From contig CAIOHJ010000125.1 of the NCBI GenBank assembly GCA_903858085.1, positions 1 to 46,850 of the forward strand: 46,850 bases of DNA. The letters run 5' to 3'. The notes under the pieces were generated by a model. That model saw only the letters and a program-made list of their open reading frames with translations, was not told the DNA's origin and ran no database searches. Positions within the stretch are counted from its first letter, which is position 1, and every line of letters begins with the position of its first letter. Below, one piece after another: positions 12,882-22,600 of the stretch. This stretch comes from an uncultured Chloroflexota bacterium (GTDB taxonomy: Bacteria; Chloroflexota; Anaerolineae; Caldilineales; Caldilineaceae). The translations under genes and the position numbers were made by a program.

Positions 12882-12911
12882 TTGACAACTTGCCCACGAT
12901 CCCGCTAAGAT
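12882..12911 (+). promoter_or_regulatory. Promoter of the MBL-fold hydrolase operon
   Basis: TTGACA (12882-12887), 18-bp spacer, TAAGAT (12906-12911). The predicted start of transcription is near 12918, about 75 nt before the chosen start codon. It is divergent from the PFK promoter; the 12725-12992 gap holds only these elements. Confidence 0.55.
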
Positions 12912-12992
12912 AGGAGGGTGTACAATTGCAGCAACGCTGGCTGGAACCCCAGCCAGCCTGTCGCCGGTCCGGCAGAAAATACGAGTTCAACC

Positions 12993-13949
12993 ATGGCAAG
13001 AAGACGCAGTGCCGTACGGATTGGGGTGACCGGTCTGGGCCAGCGGGAACAACTGGCGCCTGGGGTCTTTCTCAACACCCACTACCGTGGCTGTACCCCA
13101 GGGTTCATCCACACCGAAGAAGGGATTGTGCTGGTAGATGCCCCGCTGATCCCAGCGCAGGCCATCGATTGGCGCGCCCAGATCGACGACGAATACCCGG
13201 GTGCTCCCTTTCTTTACCTGATCAACACCGACCACCACCGCGGCCATGCGCTGGGCAACCAGTATTTCATGCCGGTCAAAATTCTGGCCCACGAACGCGC
13301 CCACAAAGAGATGTCTGGCTACACGGAAAATTTCAAAGAACGGGTCCGCAACAGCTTCAAACGCGAACCAGAAATCCAGGCACAGCTCCACAACATTCTG
13401 ATCGTCCCCCCACACATCACCTTCACCCAGCGCGCCTCCCTGATCTACGGCGAACGGCAGATCGACCTGATCTTTGTCGGAGGGCACACCCCAGCCACCA
13501 GCATTGTCTGGCTGCCCGCCGAAAAGATCTGCTTTGTCGGGGACATTGTCTGGGTCGACCAGCATCCCTACATGGCGCAGGGCAACACGCAGGAGTGGCT
13601 GCGCGCCCTCGAACTGATTCGGTCGATCGGCGCCGACCACCTGGTGCCCGGCCACGGCCCGGTCGTCGGGCCAGAGGCAACCTACCGCGTCGGCGAATAC
13701 ATCGAGTTCATGCGCGGCCGTGTGCGCGACTACTATCAGGCGGGCAAAAACAAAAATGAGACCAAAAGCGGGCTGGTCAGCGAAATGCTCGAATGGTTCC
13801 CCGTCCCGCCCGAGCGCAAGGCCAAGATTGAAAGCCAGATCAAATCGGGGCTCAACCGTGTCTTTCGAGAGATCCAGCGCGAAGAAGAAGAGCTGGCCGG
13901 ACGGGCCCCGAGCCAGCTCGACGACGACAGCGAGGAGGAGGACGACTGA
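12993..13949 (+). CDS. MBL-fold metallo-hydrolase
   Basis: A 318-residue metallo-beta-lactamase-fold protein. The metal site reads TDHHRGH (79-85), a variant of HxHxDH, followed by GGHTP (His165), GDIVW (Asp184) and PGHGP (His221), so a dinuclear zinc or iron site is likely. The tail is very acidic (EEEELAGR ... DDDSEEEDD). The substrate is unknown; hydrolases with this arrangement act on thioesters, lactones, phosphodiesters or sulfur compounds. The frame extends back to a GTG at 12918, but that codon sits directly against an AGGAGG and at the predicted transcription start. The ATG at 12993 begins where family homology would begin. It is first in a run with the TPR and ILEI-domain genes. Confidence 0.85.
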   Translation: MARRRSAVRIGVTGLGQREQLAPGVFLNTHYRGCTPGFIHTEEGIVLVDAPLIPAQAIDWRAQIDDEYPGAPFLYLINTDHHRGHALGNQYFMPVKILAHERAHKEMSGYTENFKERVRNSFKREPEIQAQLHNILIVPPHITFTQRASLIYGERQIDLIFVGGHTPATSIVWLPAEKICFVGDIVWVDQHPYMAQGNTQEWLRALELIRSIGADHLVPGHGPVVGPEATYRVGEYIEFMRGRVRDYYQAGKNKNETKSGLVSEMLEWFPVPPERKAKIESQIKSGLNRVFREIQREEEELAGRAPSQLDDDSEEEDD

Positions 13950-13951
13950 CC

Positions 13952-14953
13952 ATGGCCCACGTTGTCGAGTCCCATTTCACCACACCGTACGCCGATCTGC
14001 GCAGATTGCTGGACAGCGCCGAACGCCAGCTGCCCACGTTGGCAGCTGCCAGCCTGGCCGACTACCTGCTGCTGCTGGACCAGATTGAAGCCACCCTCGC
14101 CCAGCTCCCCACCGCAGCAGACGACGCAGATCCCCTCCTCCGCACCGAACAGGTACGCTGGGCCGACTTGCAAGAAAAAATTTCGCTGCGCAGCCAGCAG
14201 ATCGTCCAGCTGGCCAACAGAAGCGGTGGATTTGCTGCGTTGCGCCGACGGTCACCTGCCAGCCACGCTTTCTGGTGGCAGCTGGACCGGCAGGTCGCAG
14301 ACCAACGCCGCCGCTCGCTGCGCCGTTGGCTGCGCTGGCTGGCAGCCGCCGCAGCCTTGGCATTGGCTGTAACCTGGAGCTACCGCACCTGGCTGGCCCC
14401 CGACCCGGCAACCCTCGCCTTGCTCGACACCCTGAACACGATCGAACGCCAGGTCGACGCCCAGGAGTGGCTGGCCGCGCGCTCCACCGCCGCAACCGCC
14501 CTGACAGACCATTCGACCGATGTCGAGACCCTGCTGTGGGCAGCGGTCCTGGCCGAACAGGCTGGAGACAGCGCCGCCGCGCTGCGGTATCAACAACAGG
14601 CACGGGCCCAGCTCGGCGACCGCGAGCCCCAATTCTACCTGCTGCTCGGCAACAAACGCCTGCGCGCTGGCAACCTCGACGGCGCAGCAGAGGCAGCCGA
14701 ACAGGCCCTGCGCCGACAACCCCAGGAGCCCCAGGTCTATTTTTTGCTCGGCAATCTCGCCGAAGCACGGGGGGACCTCAACGCCGCACTCGACGCCTTC
14801 GACCAGGCCGCCCGCCTCGCCGAAACAGACAACCCTCAGCTGACGGTGATCAGCAAGATGCGCTATGGCTTCCTGCTGCAACAGCTGCAGATGCAGCTGC
14901 CAGCCACCCCCGCGGCAGAGCCTGCACCGACGGCCGCCCCAGCCACCCGCTGA
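13952..14953 (+). CDS. Single-pass membrane protein with C-terminal TPR repeats
   Basis: A 333-residue protein beginning 2 bp after the hydrolase stop. Residues 1-125 are a charged helical domain of unknown type, and 127-146 form one membrane helix flanked by arginines (RRWLRWL). Residues about 170-300 contain tetratricopeptide-like helical pairs (for example FYLLLGNKRLRAGNLDGA and VYFLLGNLAEARGDLNAA). A Pro/Ala/Thr tail follows. The positive-inside rule puts the N-terminal domain in the cytoplasm and the TPRs outside. TPRs mediate protein binding, so it may be an assembly partner for the membrane protein encoded next. No enzymatic motif was seen. Confidence 0.75.
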   Translation: MAHVVESHFTTPYADLRRLLDSAERQLPTLAAASLADYLLLLDQIEATLAQLPTAADDADPLLRTEQVRWADLQEKISLRSQQIVQLANRSGGFAALRRRSPASHAFWWQLDRQVADQRRRSLRRWLRWLAAAAALALAVTWSYRTWLAPDPATLALLDTLNTIERQVDAQEWLAARSTAATALTDHSTDVETLLWAAVLAEQAGDSAAALRYQQQARAQLGDREPQFYLLLGNKRLRAGNLDGAAEAAEQALRRQPQEPQVYFLLGNLAEARGDLNAALDAFDQAARLAETDNPQLTVISKMRYGFLLQQLQMQLPATPAAEPAPTAAPATR

Positions 14954-14959
14954 TCCACG

Positions 14960-17740
14960 ATGCGCACGCTGCTTGCCTGCCGCCTTCGCCCCTCGTTGGG
15001 CCTGCTCGGGGTCGCGCTCCTCCTGGCACTCGGACTGACCTGGCCGCTGGCCGCCCACTGGACAACACACACCGCCGGCGACGGCATCGACAACCCCGCC
15101 CTCGCCTGGAATCTCTGGTGGATCCGAGAAAGGCTGGTCAACCAGGCCAATCCCGATATTTTTCACGTCGGCTGGATGTTCCACCCGATCCAGATCAACC
15201 TGGCCTTCTACACCCTGACCCCCCTCAACGGGCTTCTGAGCCTGCCACTCCAGTTCGGCTTCTCCCTGATCGTGGCCAACAACCTGCTTTTGCTCTCCTC
15301 GTTCGTGCTGAGCGCGCTGGGCGCCTTTCTGCTCGTCCTCGACCAGCGCCGGTGGATGGCCCCCTCCCCCCCACACGGCTGGGTCGCCGCCGCCCTGCTG
15401 GGAGGCCTCCTGTACGGGTTCGCTTCCTCCAAACTCTTCTACGCCAGCCTGGGCCAGTTCAATATTGCCAGCAGCCAGTGGATCCCCTTCAGCTTGCTCT
15501 ACCTGCTGCGAATGGCATCCCCCCTCGCGGAGGAGAGCTGCCGCCGACGCCTCTACTCCGCTGGGATGGCAGCCCTTTTTATCACCCTGCAGCTCTGGGC
15601 AGAGCTGACCTACGCCTCTTTTCTGGCCATCAGCCTGCTGCTGCTCTGGCTCTGGCAGTTCTGGCTCGCAAGACGAAGGCTCCGGCAACACTGGCTCGAC
15701 CTCTCGCTCCCCTATCTGCTGCTGGCCACCCTGGTGCTGCTCGGCGCGCTCCCCCTCCTCGGGGCCATGCTGCCCGATCTGCGCAGCGAAGGCAATTTTT
15801 TTGACCGCGGGGGGGGCTTTGCCGACCTGTTCAGCGCTGACCTCCTGGGCTATCTGCTCCCCACCCGCCTCCATCCGCTCTGGGGCAGCTGGGTGGCTAC
15901 CCTCCCCTTTCCCAACGACAAAGGACAACAGATCTTTGTCGGGTACACAGCCACCGCGCTGAGCGCGCTCGGCCTCTGGTCGTTGGCCCGCCAGCGGTCG
16001 ACCCGCCCGCTGGCCGGTCTCTGGGGCAGCGCCCTGTTGCTCTTCTTTGCGCTCACACTTGGGCCCAGCGTGCGTTGGGCGGGCACCGACACAGGCATCC
16101 CAGGCCCCTTTGCGCTGGTCAGCCAGCTCCCCTTTTTCAGCGGAAATCGTTACCCCAGCCGCTACAGCGTGATGCTGCTGGCCGCAGCAGCCCCTTTGGC
16201 CGGCTTTGGTCTGCGCTGGTTGCTCGCCAAATTCCCGACCCAACGCCGGATCCGCTTTGGGCTGTCCGCCGGGCTCCTCCTCCTTTTCCTCTTCGAACAC
16301 CTGGCACTCCCGCTGCCGCTCACCGACTTTCGCATCCCCCCGATCTACCAGCAGCTGGCCGCAGAGAACGCCGGGGGAGAGAACGCCGGGAGAGAGAGTG
16401 CCCTGCTGGAGCTGCCCACAGGCTGGCGCAACGGCGCCCGTGTCCTGGGCCGCTCCGATCTGCTGATCATGCTGCAGCAATGGTGGCAGACAGCCCATGG
16501 CCTGCGCCGTCTGGGCGGCAACACCAGCCGCAACCCCGAACTCAAATTCCAATACTTCACCCAGGCCCCCCTGCTGGGCGACCTGATCGCGCTGATGAAC
16601 GCCGACCGCCCCCATCTCCAGGCCGTCGTTGCCCAAGAATACCACCGCCTGGTGGCCCGCAATCGCCCGCTCGCCCCCCAGGTGCTGGCCGAACTGGGCA
16701 TCCGCCACGTGGTCGTCCACGAAGACAAGGCCCCCCCCGAACTGCTCCACTTCCTCCACGACGTGCTGCCGCTCGTCGAGGTCGCCCGCTGGCAAGGGCT
16801 GGATTGGAGCGGCGCTGCCGCCACGACCACAATGTACCGGGTAGTAGCCCCCCCCCTCCCGCCAACCCGCACCGTGCAGCTGGACAGCGACCTGGCCCCC
16901 CTCTACCTGGCCGAAGGCTGGGCCACGTTGCCCCCCACCGATGGGGTCCGCTATGCCATCCGCCCCTCTCCAGCGCTGCTGGTCCCGCTGCCAGCAACCT
17001 GCACCCGGCTGACCCTCACCGGCCCCGACCTGACCGCGCTGCAACGGCTGGAAGTCAACGGACAGACGCTCCTGCCCGTCGAACAACACCCCCACCGCGT
17101 GCAGGTCGAGATGCCCGCCAGGACAAAAGCCCCGCCGGTCGACCGCATTGTCCTGCACCTGGAAAACAACCCGCACCCGGCAGGACAGACCCGCCAGCCG
17201 ACCGGAGAAGCGGCCTGGCAGATCGGCAGCAGCGAGGCCAGACTGCCAGCAACAGAGTGGATCGGGGTCCGCAGCGCCGGAGAAGAGGTCGGCGATTTTG
17301 CCCAGATCTTTGTAGACGGCTACGACTACGCCGGCAGCGAACGGGGATACCACCTGGTCGCCATCCACCCCCAAGGCAAGGTGCTGGCCGCAGCCCACTT
17401 CGACACGTCAGGGAACCCGACAGCTTCGGGTGCCCTGGCGAACTGGCTGGCGCAGTGGGAGAAAGGCACGCTGGTGGCCGGAGCGGTCAGCGACGAAGCC
17501 AGCCTGCAGCTGGACGAAACAGCAGTGGCGGCACTGCGGAAAATCGGCGTTGAGACAGACCTGCGCGGCCAGCTGCGCTGGAGCCATGCCTTTGTCGGCG
17601 CAGTCGGCGCAGCACCAGGCAGCGCCCTCGAAGCAGCCGCCCTGCTGCACCCGGCCACCGTCACCGTCGGCGCAGCCATCGATGGGCCCGCCGTCTATGC
17701 AGGGGTGCGAACCCTGGAAATCGCCCCCTGCTTCCACTGA
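14960..17740 (+). CDS. Large polytopic membrane protein with C-terminal ILEI/FAM3-like domain
   Basis: A 926-residue protein. The first half has about ten hydrophobic helices and resembles the membrane part of lipid-dependent glycosyltransferases (GT-C-like), with a short acidic loop after the first helix (TAGDGIDNPALAWNLWW). Residues about 450-770 are an extracytoplasmic Pro/Thr-rich region. From about residue 773 it matches the interleukin-like EMT inducer (ILEI/PANDER) domain: GDFAQIFVDGYDYAG, then GYHLVAIHPQGKVLAAAHFDT, GTLVAGAVSDEAS and WSHAFVGAVGA. In animals this domain occurs in FAM3 cytokines and in POMGNT1, where it binds glycans. Glycosyl transfer with glycan recognition is a reasonable inference but no catalytic residue was proved. 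It starts 6 bp after the TPR gene. Confidence 0.78.
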   Translation: MRTLLACRLRPSLGLLGVALLLALGLTWPLAAHWTTHTAGDGIDNPALAWNLWWIRERLVNQANPDIFHVGWMFHPIQINLAFYTLTPLNGLLSLPLQFGFSLIVANNLLLLSSFVLSALGAFLLVLDQRRWMAPSPPHGWVAAALLGGLLYGFASSKLFYASLGQFNIASSQWIPFSLLYLLRMASPLAEESCRRRLYSAGMAALFITLQLWAELTYASFLAISLLLLWLWQFWLARRRLRQHWLDLSLPYLLLATLVLLGALPLLGAMLPDLRSEGNFFDRGGGFADLFSADLLGYLLPTRLHPLWGSWVATLPFPNDKGQQIFVGYTATALSALGLWSLARQRSTRPLAGLWGSALLLFFALTLGPSVRWAGTDTGIPGPFALVSQLPFFSGNRYPSRYSVMLLAAAAPLAGFGLRWLLAKFPTQRRIRFGLSAGLLLLFLFEHLALPLPLTDFRIPPIYQQLAAENAGGENAGRESALLELPTGWRNGARVLGRSDLLIMLQQWWQTAHGLRRLGGNTSRNPELKFQYFTQAPLLGDLIALMNADRPHLQAVVAQEYHRLVARNRPLAPQVLAELGIRHVVVHEDKAPPELLHFLHDVLPLVEVARWQGLDWSGAAATTTMYRVVAPPLPPTRTVQLDSDLAPLYLAEGWATLPPTDGVRYAIRPSPALLVPLPATCTRLTLTGPDLTALQRLEVNGQTLLPVEQHPHRVQVEMPARTKAPPVDRIVLHLENNPHPAGQTRQPTGEAAWQIGSSEARLPATEWIGVRSAGEEVGDFAQIFVDGYDYAGSERGYHLVAIHPQGKVLAAAHFDTSGNPTASGALANWLAQWEKGTLVAGAVSDEASLQLDETAVAALRKIGVETDLRGQLRWSHAFVGAVGAAPGSALEAAALLHPATVTVGAAIDGPAVYAGVRTLEIAPCFH

Positions 17741-17812
17741 CCCGCGGCAGCCTGCCGCACAGGTGGCCGCACAACAACCTTTTTCATCGTGCCAGGAAGG
17801 AAAGCGCTGCCC

Positions 17813-18841
17813 ATGCTCCACCCCACCTCTGCCCCCCTCTCCATCGCCCTCGTCGGGTACGGCTACTGGGGCCCCAATCTTGCTCGCAACTTCCATCAAC
17901 TGGCCGGCGTCAAACTGGCCTATGTGGTCGACCCCAACCCGGCCGCCCGCGCCCAGGCCGAACAGCGCTACGGCTGTGCCACCGCTGCCCGGCTGGAGGA
18001 GATCCTCGCCGACCCAGCCCTGGCTGGGGTCGTCGTGGCCACCCCGGCCCGCACCCACTTCACACTGGCACGCGACGCGCTCGCAGCCGGCAAACATGTG
18101 CTGGTCGAAAAACCGCTGACCATGGACCTCGATGAAGGAGCCGAACTGATCGCACTGGCCCGACAACAGCAGCTGACCCTGATGGTCGGCCATGTCTTCG
18201 AGTACAACCCCGCCGTCCGCTATATCAAAACGCTGATCGAACGCGGCGAACTGGGCGAGATCTTCTACCTCTACAGCCGACGCGTCAACCTGGGCCGCGT
18301 GCAGAGCGACGTCAACGCACTCTGGAGCATCGCCCCACACGATATCTCGATCGCCCTCTATCTGCTGGGCCAGCTGCCAGAGGCAGTCCGCTGCCAGGGG
18401 GCCAGCTGCCTCAATGGCCGCGTCGAAGATGTCGTCTTTCTGACCCTCTTTTTTCCCAACAACCTCCTCTGCCATGTCCACGCCAGCTGGCTCGACCCCA
18501 GCAAAACACGCGAGATGACCGTGGTCGGCAGCCGCAAAATGGTCGTCTACGACGATGTCAGCACCGAAGGGAAGGTGCGCATCTACGACAAAGGCGCCTT
18601 CCGCAAAGGAGACGTCACCTACGGCGACTTCCAATACAAATTGCACAGCGGCGATATTCTGATCCCACGCCTCGACCTGCACGAACCGCTGCAGATGGAA
18701 TGCGCACACTGGATCGACTGCATCCGGACCGGAAGCCCCCCCCTGACCGACGGCGAAAATGGGCTGCGCGTGCTCAAAGTGCTAGATGCCGGCGAACGAA
18801 GCCTGCGCCAGGAGGGGGCCAAGATCCTGCTCGCCCGCTGA
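17813..18841 (+). CDS. Gfo/Idh/MocA-family NAD(P)-dependent sugar dehydrogenase
   Basis: A 342-residue oxidoreductase. The Rossmann fingerprint GYGYWGPN lies near residue 14, and the family hallmark EKPLTMD follows the second half of the Rossmann fold. The substrate-side lysine region is intact; a histidine near APHDISIALYLLG fits the catalytic position. Members close to this type oxidise UDP-GlcNAc-uronic acid at C3 (WlbA/WbpB). That would match the DegT aminotransferase and glycosyltransferase at 24.9-27.0 kb, but the exact substrate is inferred. The ATG at 17813 follows AGGAAGG (12 nt). The frame also has a GTG at 17789, but the eight extra residues are unconserved in style. It is 72 bp after the ILEI-domain gene. 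Confidence 0.88.
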   Translation: MLHPTSAPLSIALVGYGYWGPNLARNFHQLAGVKLAYVVDPNPAARAQAEQRYGCATAARLEEILADPALAGVVVATPARTHFTLARDALAAGKHVLVEKPLTMDLDEGAELIALARQQQLTLMVGHVFEYNPAVRYIKTLIERGELGEIFYLYSRRVNLGRVQSDVNALWSIAPHDISIALYLLGQLPEAVRCQGASCLNGRVEDVVFLTLFFPNNLLCHVHASWLDPSKTREMTVVGSRKMVVYDDVSTEGKVRIYDKGAFRKGDVTYGDFQYKLHSGDILIPRLDLHEPLQMECAHWIDCIRTGSPPLTDGENGLRVLKVLDAGERSLRQEGAKILLAR

Positions 18842-18850
18842 GCCCCCCCT

Positions 18851-19162
18851 TCAAGGGCGAGTGACAGAACGGGCCGGAAGACGCAGCGTCTGCCCGACAT
18901 AGAGTGTGTAGGTAGCCAGCCGGTTGCAGCCGACGATCCGATGCACCGTCGTGCCGTAGGCAGCAGCGATCGAGGCCAACGTCTGCCCCGCCCGCACCCG
19001 GTGAAAAGCGCTCGAACAGGAGGAGGTCTGCTCCAAAGCCCCCCACACCTCTTGCACTCCCCCCACACTCCCCCCCCACAAAAACCCACAAAACAGCAAA
19101 ACCAACACCGCCAAACAGCGTTCTGCCCAACCTGCACAACGCCCCCACACGCTGTTGCCCAT
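18851..19162 (-). CDS. Small exported LysM protein
   Basis: A 103-residue protein with an N-terminal signal or anchor helix (about residues 15-35, rich in Leu/Val/Phe/Gly). A single LysM domain follows (HRVRAGQTLASIAAAYG, then the NRL ... YVGQTLRLP ending). LysM binds peptidoglycan or other N-acetylglucosamine polymers, so the protein should sit in the cell envelope. The ATG at 19162 is preceded by AAAAGGGG; the frame runs back to 19234 without support. It converges on the dehydrogenase gene with only 9 bp between stops, so the two transcripts probably overlap. Confidence 0.8.
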   Translation of the reverse strand: MGNSVWGRCAGWAERCLAVLVLLFCGFLWGGSVGGVQEVWGALEQTSSCSSAFHRVRAGQTLASIAAAYGTTVHRIVGCNRLATYTLYVGQTLRLPARSVTRP

Positions 19163-19270
19163 TTCAGCCCCTTTTCTCTTTACTGGCTCCAATGCTGACG
19201 ACAATGATGTAAAGCACTCAAGGGATCGAACCAACTCATGCCCCCGTCGTTCGAAAAAGCAAACTTCCTG

Positions 19271-19300
19271 CCTGTATTTTGCACCTGTATTTTGTACCTG
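19271..19300. repeat. 13-bp tandem repeat in the LysM leader
   Basis: CCTGTATTTTGCA (19271-19283) and CCTGTATTTTGTA (19284-19296) are followed by a partial third copy. They lie just downstream of the predicted minus-strand -10 (19313-19308), at the 5' end of the LysM transcript. They may be a protein-binding array; nothing more can be said. Confidence 0.6.
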
Positions 19301-19307
19301 TATCGAC

Positions 19308-19336
19308 AGTATACCACAGCCGACACAGCTTGCTCA
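19308..19336 (-). promoter_or_regulatory. Probable promoter of the LysM gene
   Basis: The minus strand has TGG-TATACT (extended -10, 19313-19308). At 17 bp upstream the hexamer is a poor TGAGCA. The call rests on the -10 and on its identity with the elements upstream of both PFK genes. Confidence 0.4.
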
Positions 19337-19421
19337 CCGGGTAAAAGTAACAAATTCCTACGACTTTTGTCTCATTTTGCAAAATTCATACAAATTTGCC
19401 TGCTTTTTTGTACCCAATGTA

Positions 19422-19450
19422 TTGACAATAATTCACATCTCTGTTATACT
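19422..19450 (+). promoter_or_regulatory. Near-consensus promoter of the propeller-STAND genes
   Basis: A perfect TTGACA (19422-19427), 17-bp spacer and TATACT (19445-19450), preceded by AT-rich DNA. ATTGACA (19421-19427) and TGTCAAT (19452-19458) form an inverted repeat that brackets the promoter, a possible operator. The leader of about 200 nt (19457-19660) has two local hairpins, near 19535 and 19569-19596, but no riboswitch class was recognised. Confidence 0.7.
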
Positions 19451-19660
19451 ATGTCAATGTAAGAAACTTTTAGCAACTGTTTTGCTTGTTGATTCAAAAG
19501 GAGTTGTTTAAGCAAGCTGTACGCCACCCAAAGGAGCCAGGCTCCCGCGTAACAGCGCCTCGATTGTACGAACAGACTTGCATCTGTTGGTTCGTCCCAC
19601 AACCCCATCCCTGTGCGGAGGGCAAGGCGTTGTTTTTTGGGGGAGTCAGCAGCTGAAGCT

Positions 19661-22600
19661 ATGCCACACTCATCGCTGCTTCATCGCTGCCATCCATTCT
19701 CTGCTCTCTGCAGACGGCTCACCAATCTCCCACTCTGGTACTCAGGGATGCTGGCCCTCTTTGCCTTCCTCTGTCTGGCTTCCCCCACAATGGCCCAGTC
19801 GCTCTCCGACCGCCATTGGGTCATCTTCCGCCGCCCCGATGGGCTCAATTCCAACGACACGCTGGCCATCACCCTCTACCAGGAGGCCATCTGGGTCGCC
19901 ACCGCCAACGGCATCAGCCGCTACAATGGCCGCTGGCAATCCTTTACAGAAGCACTCCAGCAAAACGCCGGCCCCCCCGCCCCAATCCCCTTGGGCCGGG
20001 TCACCGCCCTGGTGGCCACCGCCGACACTTTGTGGGCAGGAACCGCCTCCGGCTTGCTGGTCCGCTGGCAGGAAGGGGCAGGCTGGCAGGTCGAACAGAC
20101 GGTGGGAACCGCTATCCATCAGCTGGCCAGCAACGAAAGCACCCTCTGGATCGGGACGGCCGATGGCCTGCTGGCCTACAAAGACTCCACAACCCAGCCA
20201 GTCCCCGCCATCGGCAACCGCCCCGTGCTGGCCCTCGCCGCCAACGATGATTTTTTGTGGGTCGGCACAGACCAGACGCTCTGGCAGCTGACTGCCGACC
20301 TCACCAGCGCAGAGATCCCCCAGCTGCACGACGAACAAGGAGTTCCACTCCAGGGCCCCATCACCGCGCTCTGGGCAGAAACCCCCGATCACCTCTGGAT
20401 CGCCTCCCCAACCACCCTCGTCGAGTACCAGATCCCAAACGATCAGGCCATCTTTTATTCCTACCCCTTCGGGGGCGATTTTGCCCAGATCACAGCCATC
20501 AACGGCAACAGCTCCGACAGCGTCTGGGTGGCTTCCAATGGAGCAGGCGCTGTTCAGTTCAGCCTGGTCGACCACGAAATCGCCAGCATGCGCAGCTGGG
20601 GAGGAGTTGCCCAGGATGGCCTCACGGCAGACGAAGTGCGCGGTGTGACACTCGACGCAGACGGCTCTGTCTGGTTCGCCACCTCGGTCGGCGTCTACCG
20701 CTACCAACCCTGGGCCTTCCAAAATATCGACAACCGCCTGGATGCGTTGCCCGTCTACGACATGATCTTCGACCGCCTGGGCCAGCTCTGGACAGCCATC
20801 GGCGACGAAGGAATCCAGATGCGCGCAGACCGCTATCGCCCTCCCCTGCAATACCTGCCCGGCACAGAAGGGCTGCCCGGCAACACCCTCTTTGCCCTGG
20901 AAGAGGATGAGAGCGGCCGCATTTGGGCAGCCACCGACCGCGGAGTCGCCTATTTTTCCGACCAGCGCTGGTACAGCCCCCCGACCCTGCGTACCCTGGC
21001 GATGACACCCGCCAGCACGCTGCGCGCCGATGCCCTCGGTCTCTGGATCGGCACCGTCAACGGCATCGCCCGCTTTCTCTTTGCCACCCAGTCGCTCGAA
21101 TTTGAAGCCCTCCTGCAAGGAACACCGATCAGCACGCTGGAATTTGATTCGGTCGGCCGGCTCTGGGTCGCCAGCAGCACAGGCCAGCTGTGGCGGCGCA
21201 GCATCGACGGCAACTGGCAAAAACTCTCGGCCGCTGGCAACCTCCGCCCCGATGCGCCGGTCACGGCGCTGCAGCCAGAAACTTCCAGCCCAGGCAACAT
21301 GCTGGCCGCCTTCAGTGGCTACGGAATCTACCGCTATGCGAATGGCGCGTGGGCACAGGTCAAAACAAGCGCAACCCTCGGCGACGAACCCATCTTTGCG
21401 ATGTTCTCAGACCCAGCCACCCACTCCATCTGGGTCGGCAGCGAAACCGGCCTCACCTGGGTCGGACTCAACGATGTCATCCGCTTTGACAGCCAGGACG
21501 GTCTGCAGTCCGGCGCCATTCGGGCGATCGCACGCGATGCCAAGGGCGTCTACTGGTTCGGCGGCGACCGCGGGCTGGCCTACTATGTTCCCGAACGTGG
21601 CGCCCCCTGGATCCAGCTCCACACCACCACCGGCACCCAGACAAACGCCGGACAGGAGACGTTGTTCACCACCACCGATCTCCCGGTAGAATTCACCTTC
21701 ATCTACGGCGACCTCCAGACCAGCCCGGCCCGGCTGCAGATCTTCACCCGCCTCCGCGACAGTTCGTCCAATGTCCCCCCCTGGCAACCGACAACAGGAG
21801 GCAGCCGCCATCTCACCTTTCCTGCCCCCGGCAGCTATACGCTCGACTATATGGTGCGCGACCAGGCCTTCAACCGCTCGGCGATCCACTCCGTACAGCT
21901 GACGGTTACCCCAGCCCCCACCTACCTGACGATCCCCCTGCTCGGGCGGATGGAGACACAGGCCGTTCAGCTGCTGGTGATTTCCAGTTTGCTGACCTTC
22001 TTCGGGTTTGGGTTTGTGAGCGTTGAGATCTGGCAGCACCGCCGTCGGGTCGGCGAAGCCGTCCGACGCGGCTACAACCCCTATATCAGCGGCGAACCGG
22101 TGCGCCGCGGAGAGATGTTCTTCGGGCGCCATGCCCTGCTGCAACGCATCGTGTCGACCCTGCACAACAACAGCATCATGATCCACGGCGAGCGCAGAAT
22201 CGGCAAAACCACCCTCCTGTACCAGCTGGCCAGCACCCTGCGCCAGATCCAAGACCACGATTTTTGGTTTGTCGCACTCTATATCGATCTCGAGGGCACC
22301 ACAGAAAATTCCTTTTTTCACCTGCTGATCGAGGAGATCGCCCACCATGTCGCCGCGCTCGACCACCTCGACCTTGCCTCCACGGCCACGCTGGAACGGC
22401 TGCTCTACCACAGCCTTCCCGATTCCCTCTACTCCGACCGCGAGTTCAGCCGCGACCTGCGCCAGATTCTCCGTCTGCTGGAAGCGTACGGCGCTCAGCG
22501 CTCGCCCAACCGCCAGCTCCGCCTGATCCTGCTGATGGACGAGATGGATACACTGAGCCGCTTCAACCACCTGATCCAGCAGCAGCTGCGACGAATTTTT

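Noticed and set aside
10445..12913. An 822-codon open frame on the plus strand over the two-domain PFK
   Set aside because: It is the antisense of an unmistakable PFK gene; Arg/Pro/His-rich with no motif.
12918..12992. GTG at 12918 as start of the MBL hydrolase
   Set aside because: AGGAGG is directly against the codon, with zero spacing, and it coincides with the predicted transcription start; the extra residues do not look conserved.
14252..17398. A 1048-codon open frame on the minus strand opposite the ILEI-domain gene
   Set aside because: High GC keeps the antisense frame open; it has low-complexity Gly/Gln/Glu composition, no domain, and the plus strand has the clear membrane protein.
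19200..19260. tRNA-like sequence (GGTTCGATCC on the minus strand)
   Set aside because: The bases around the TTCGATC loop do not form the T-stem and no acceptor or anticodon arms are present.
19457..19660. Riboswitch in the receptor leader
   Set aside because: Two small hairpins are visible, but no motif of a known riboswitch class could be matched.
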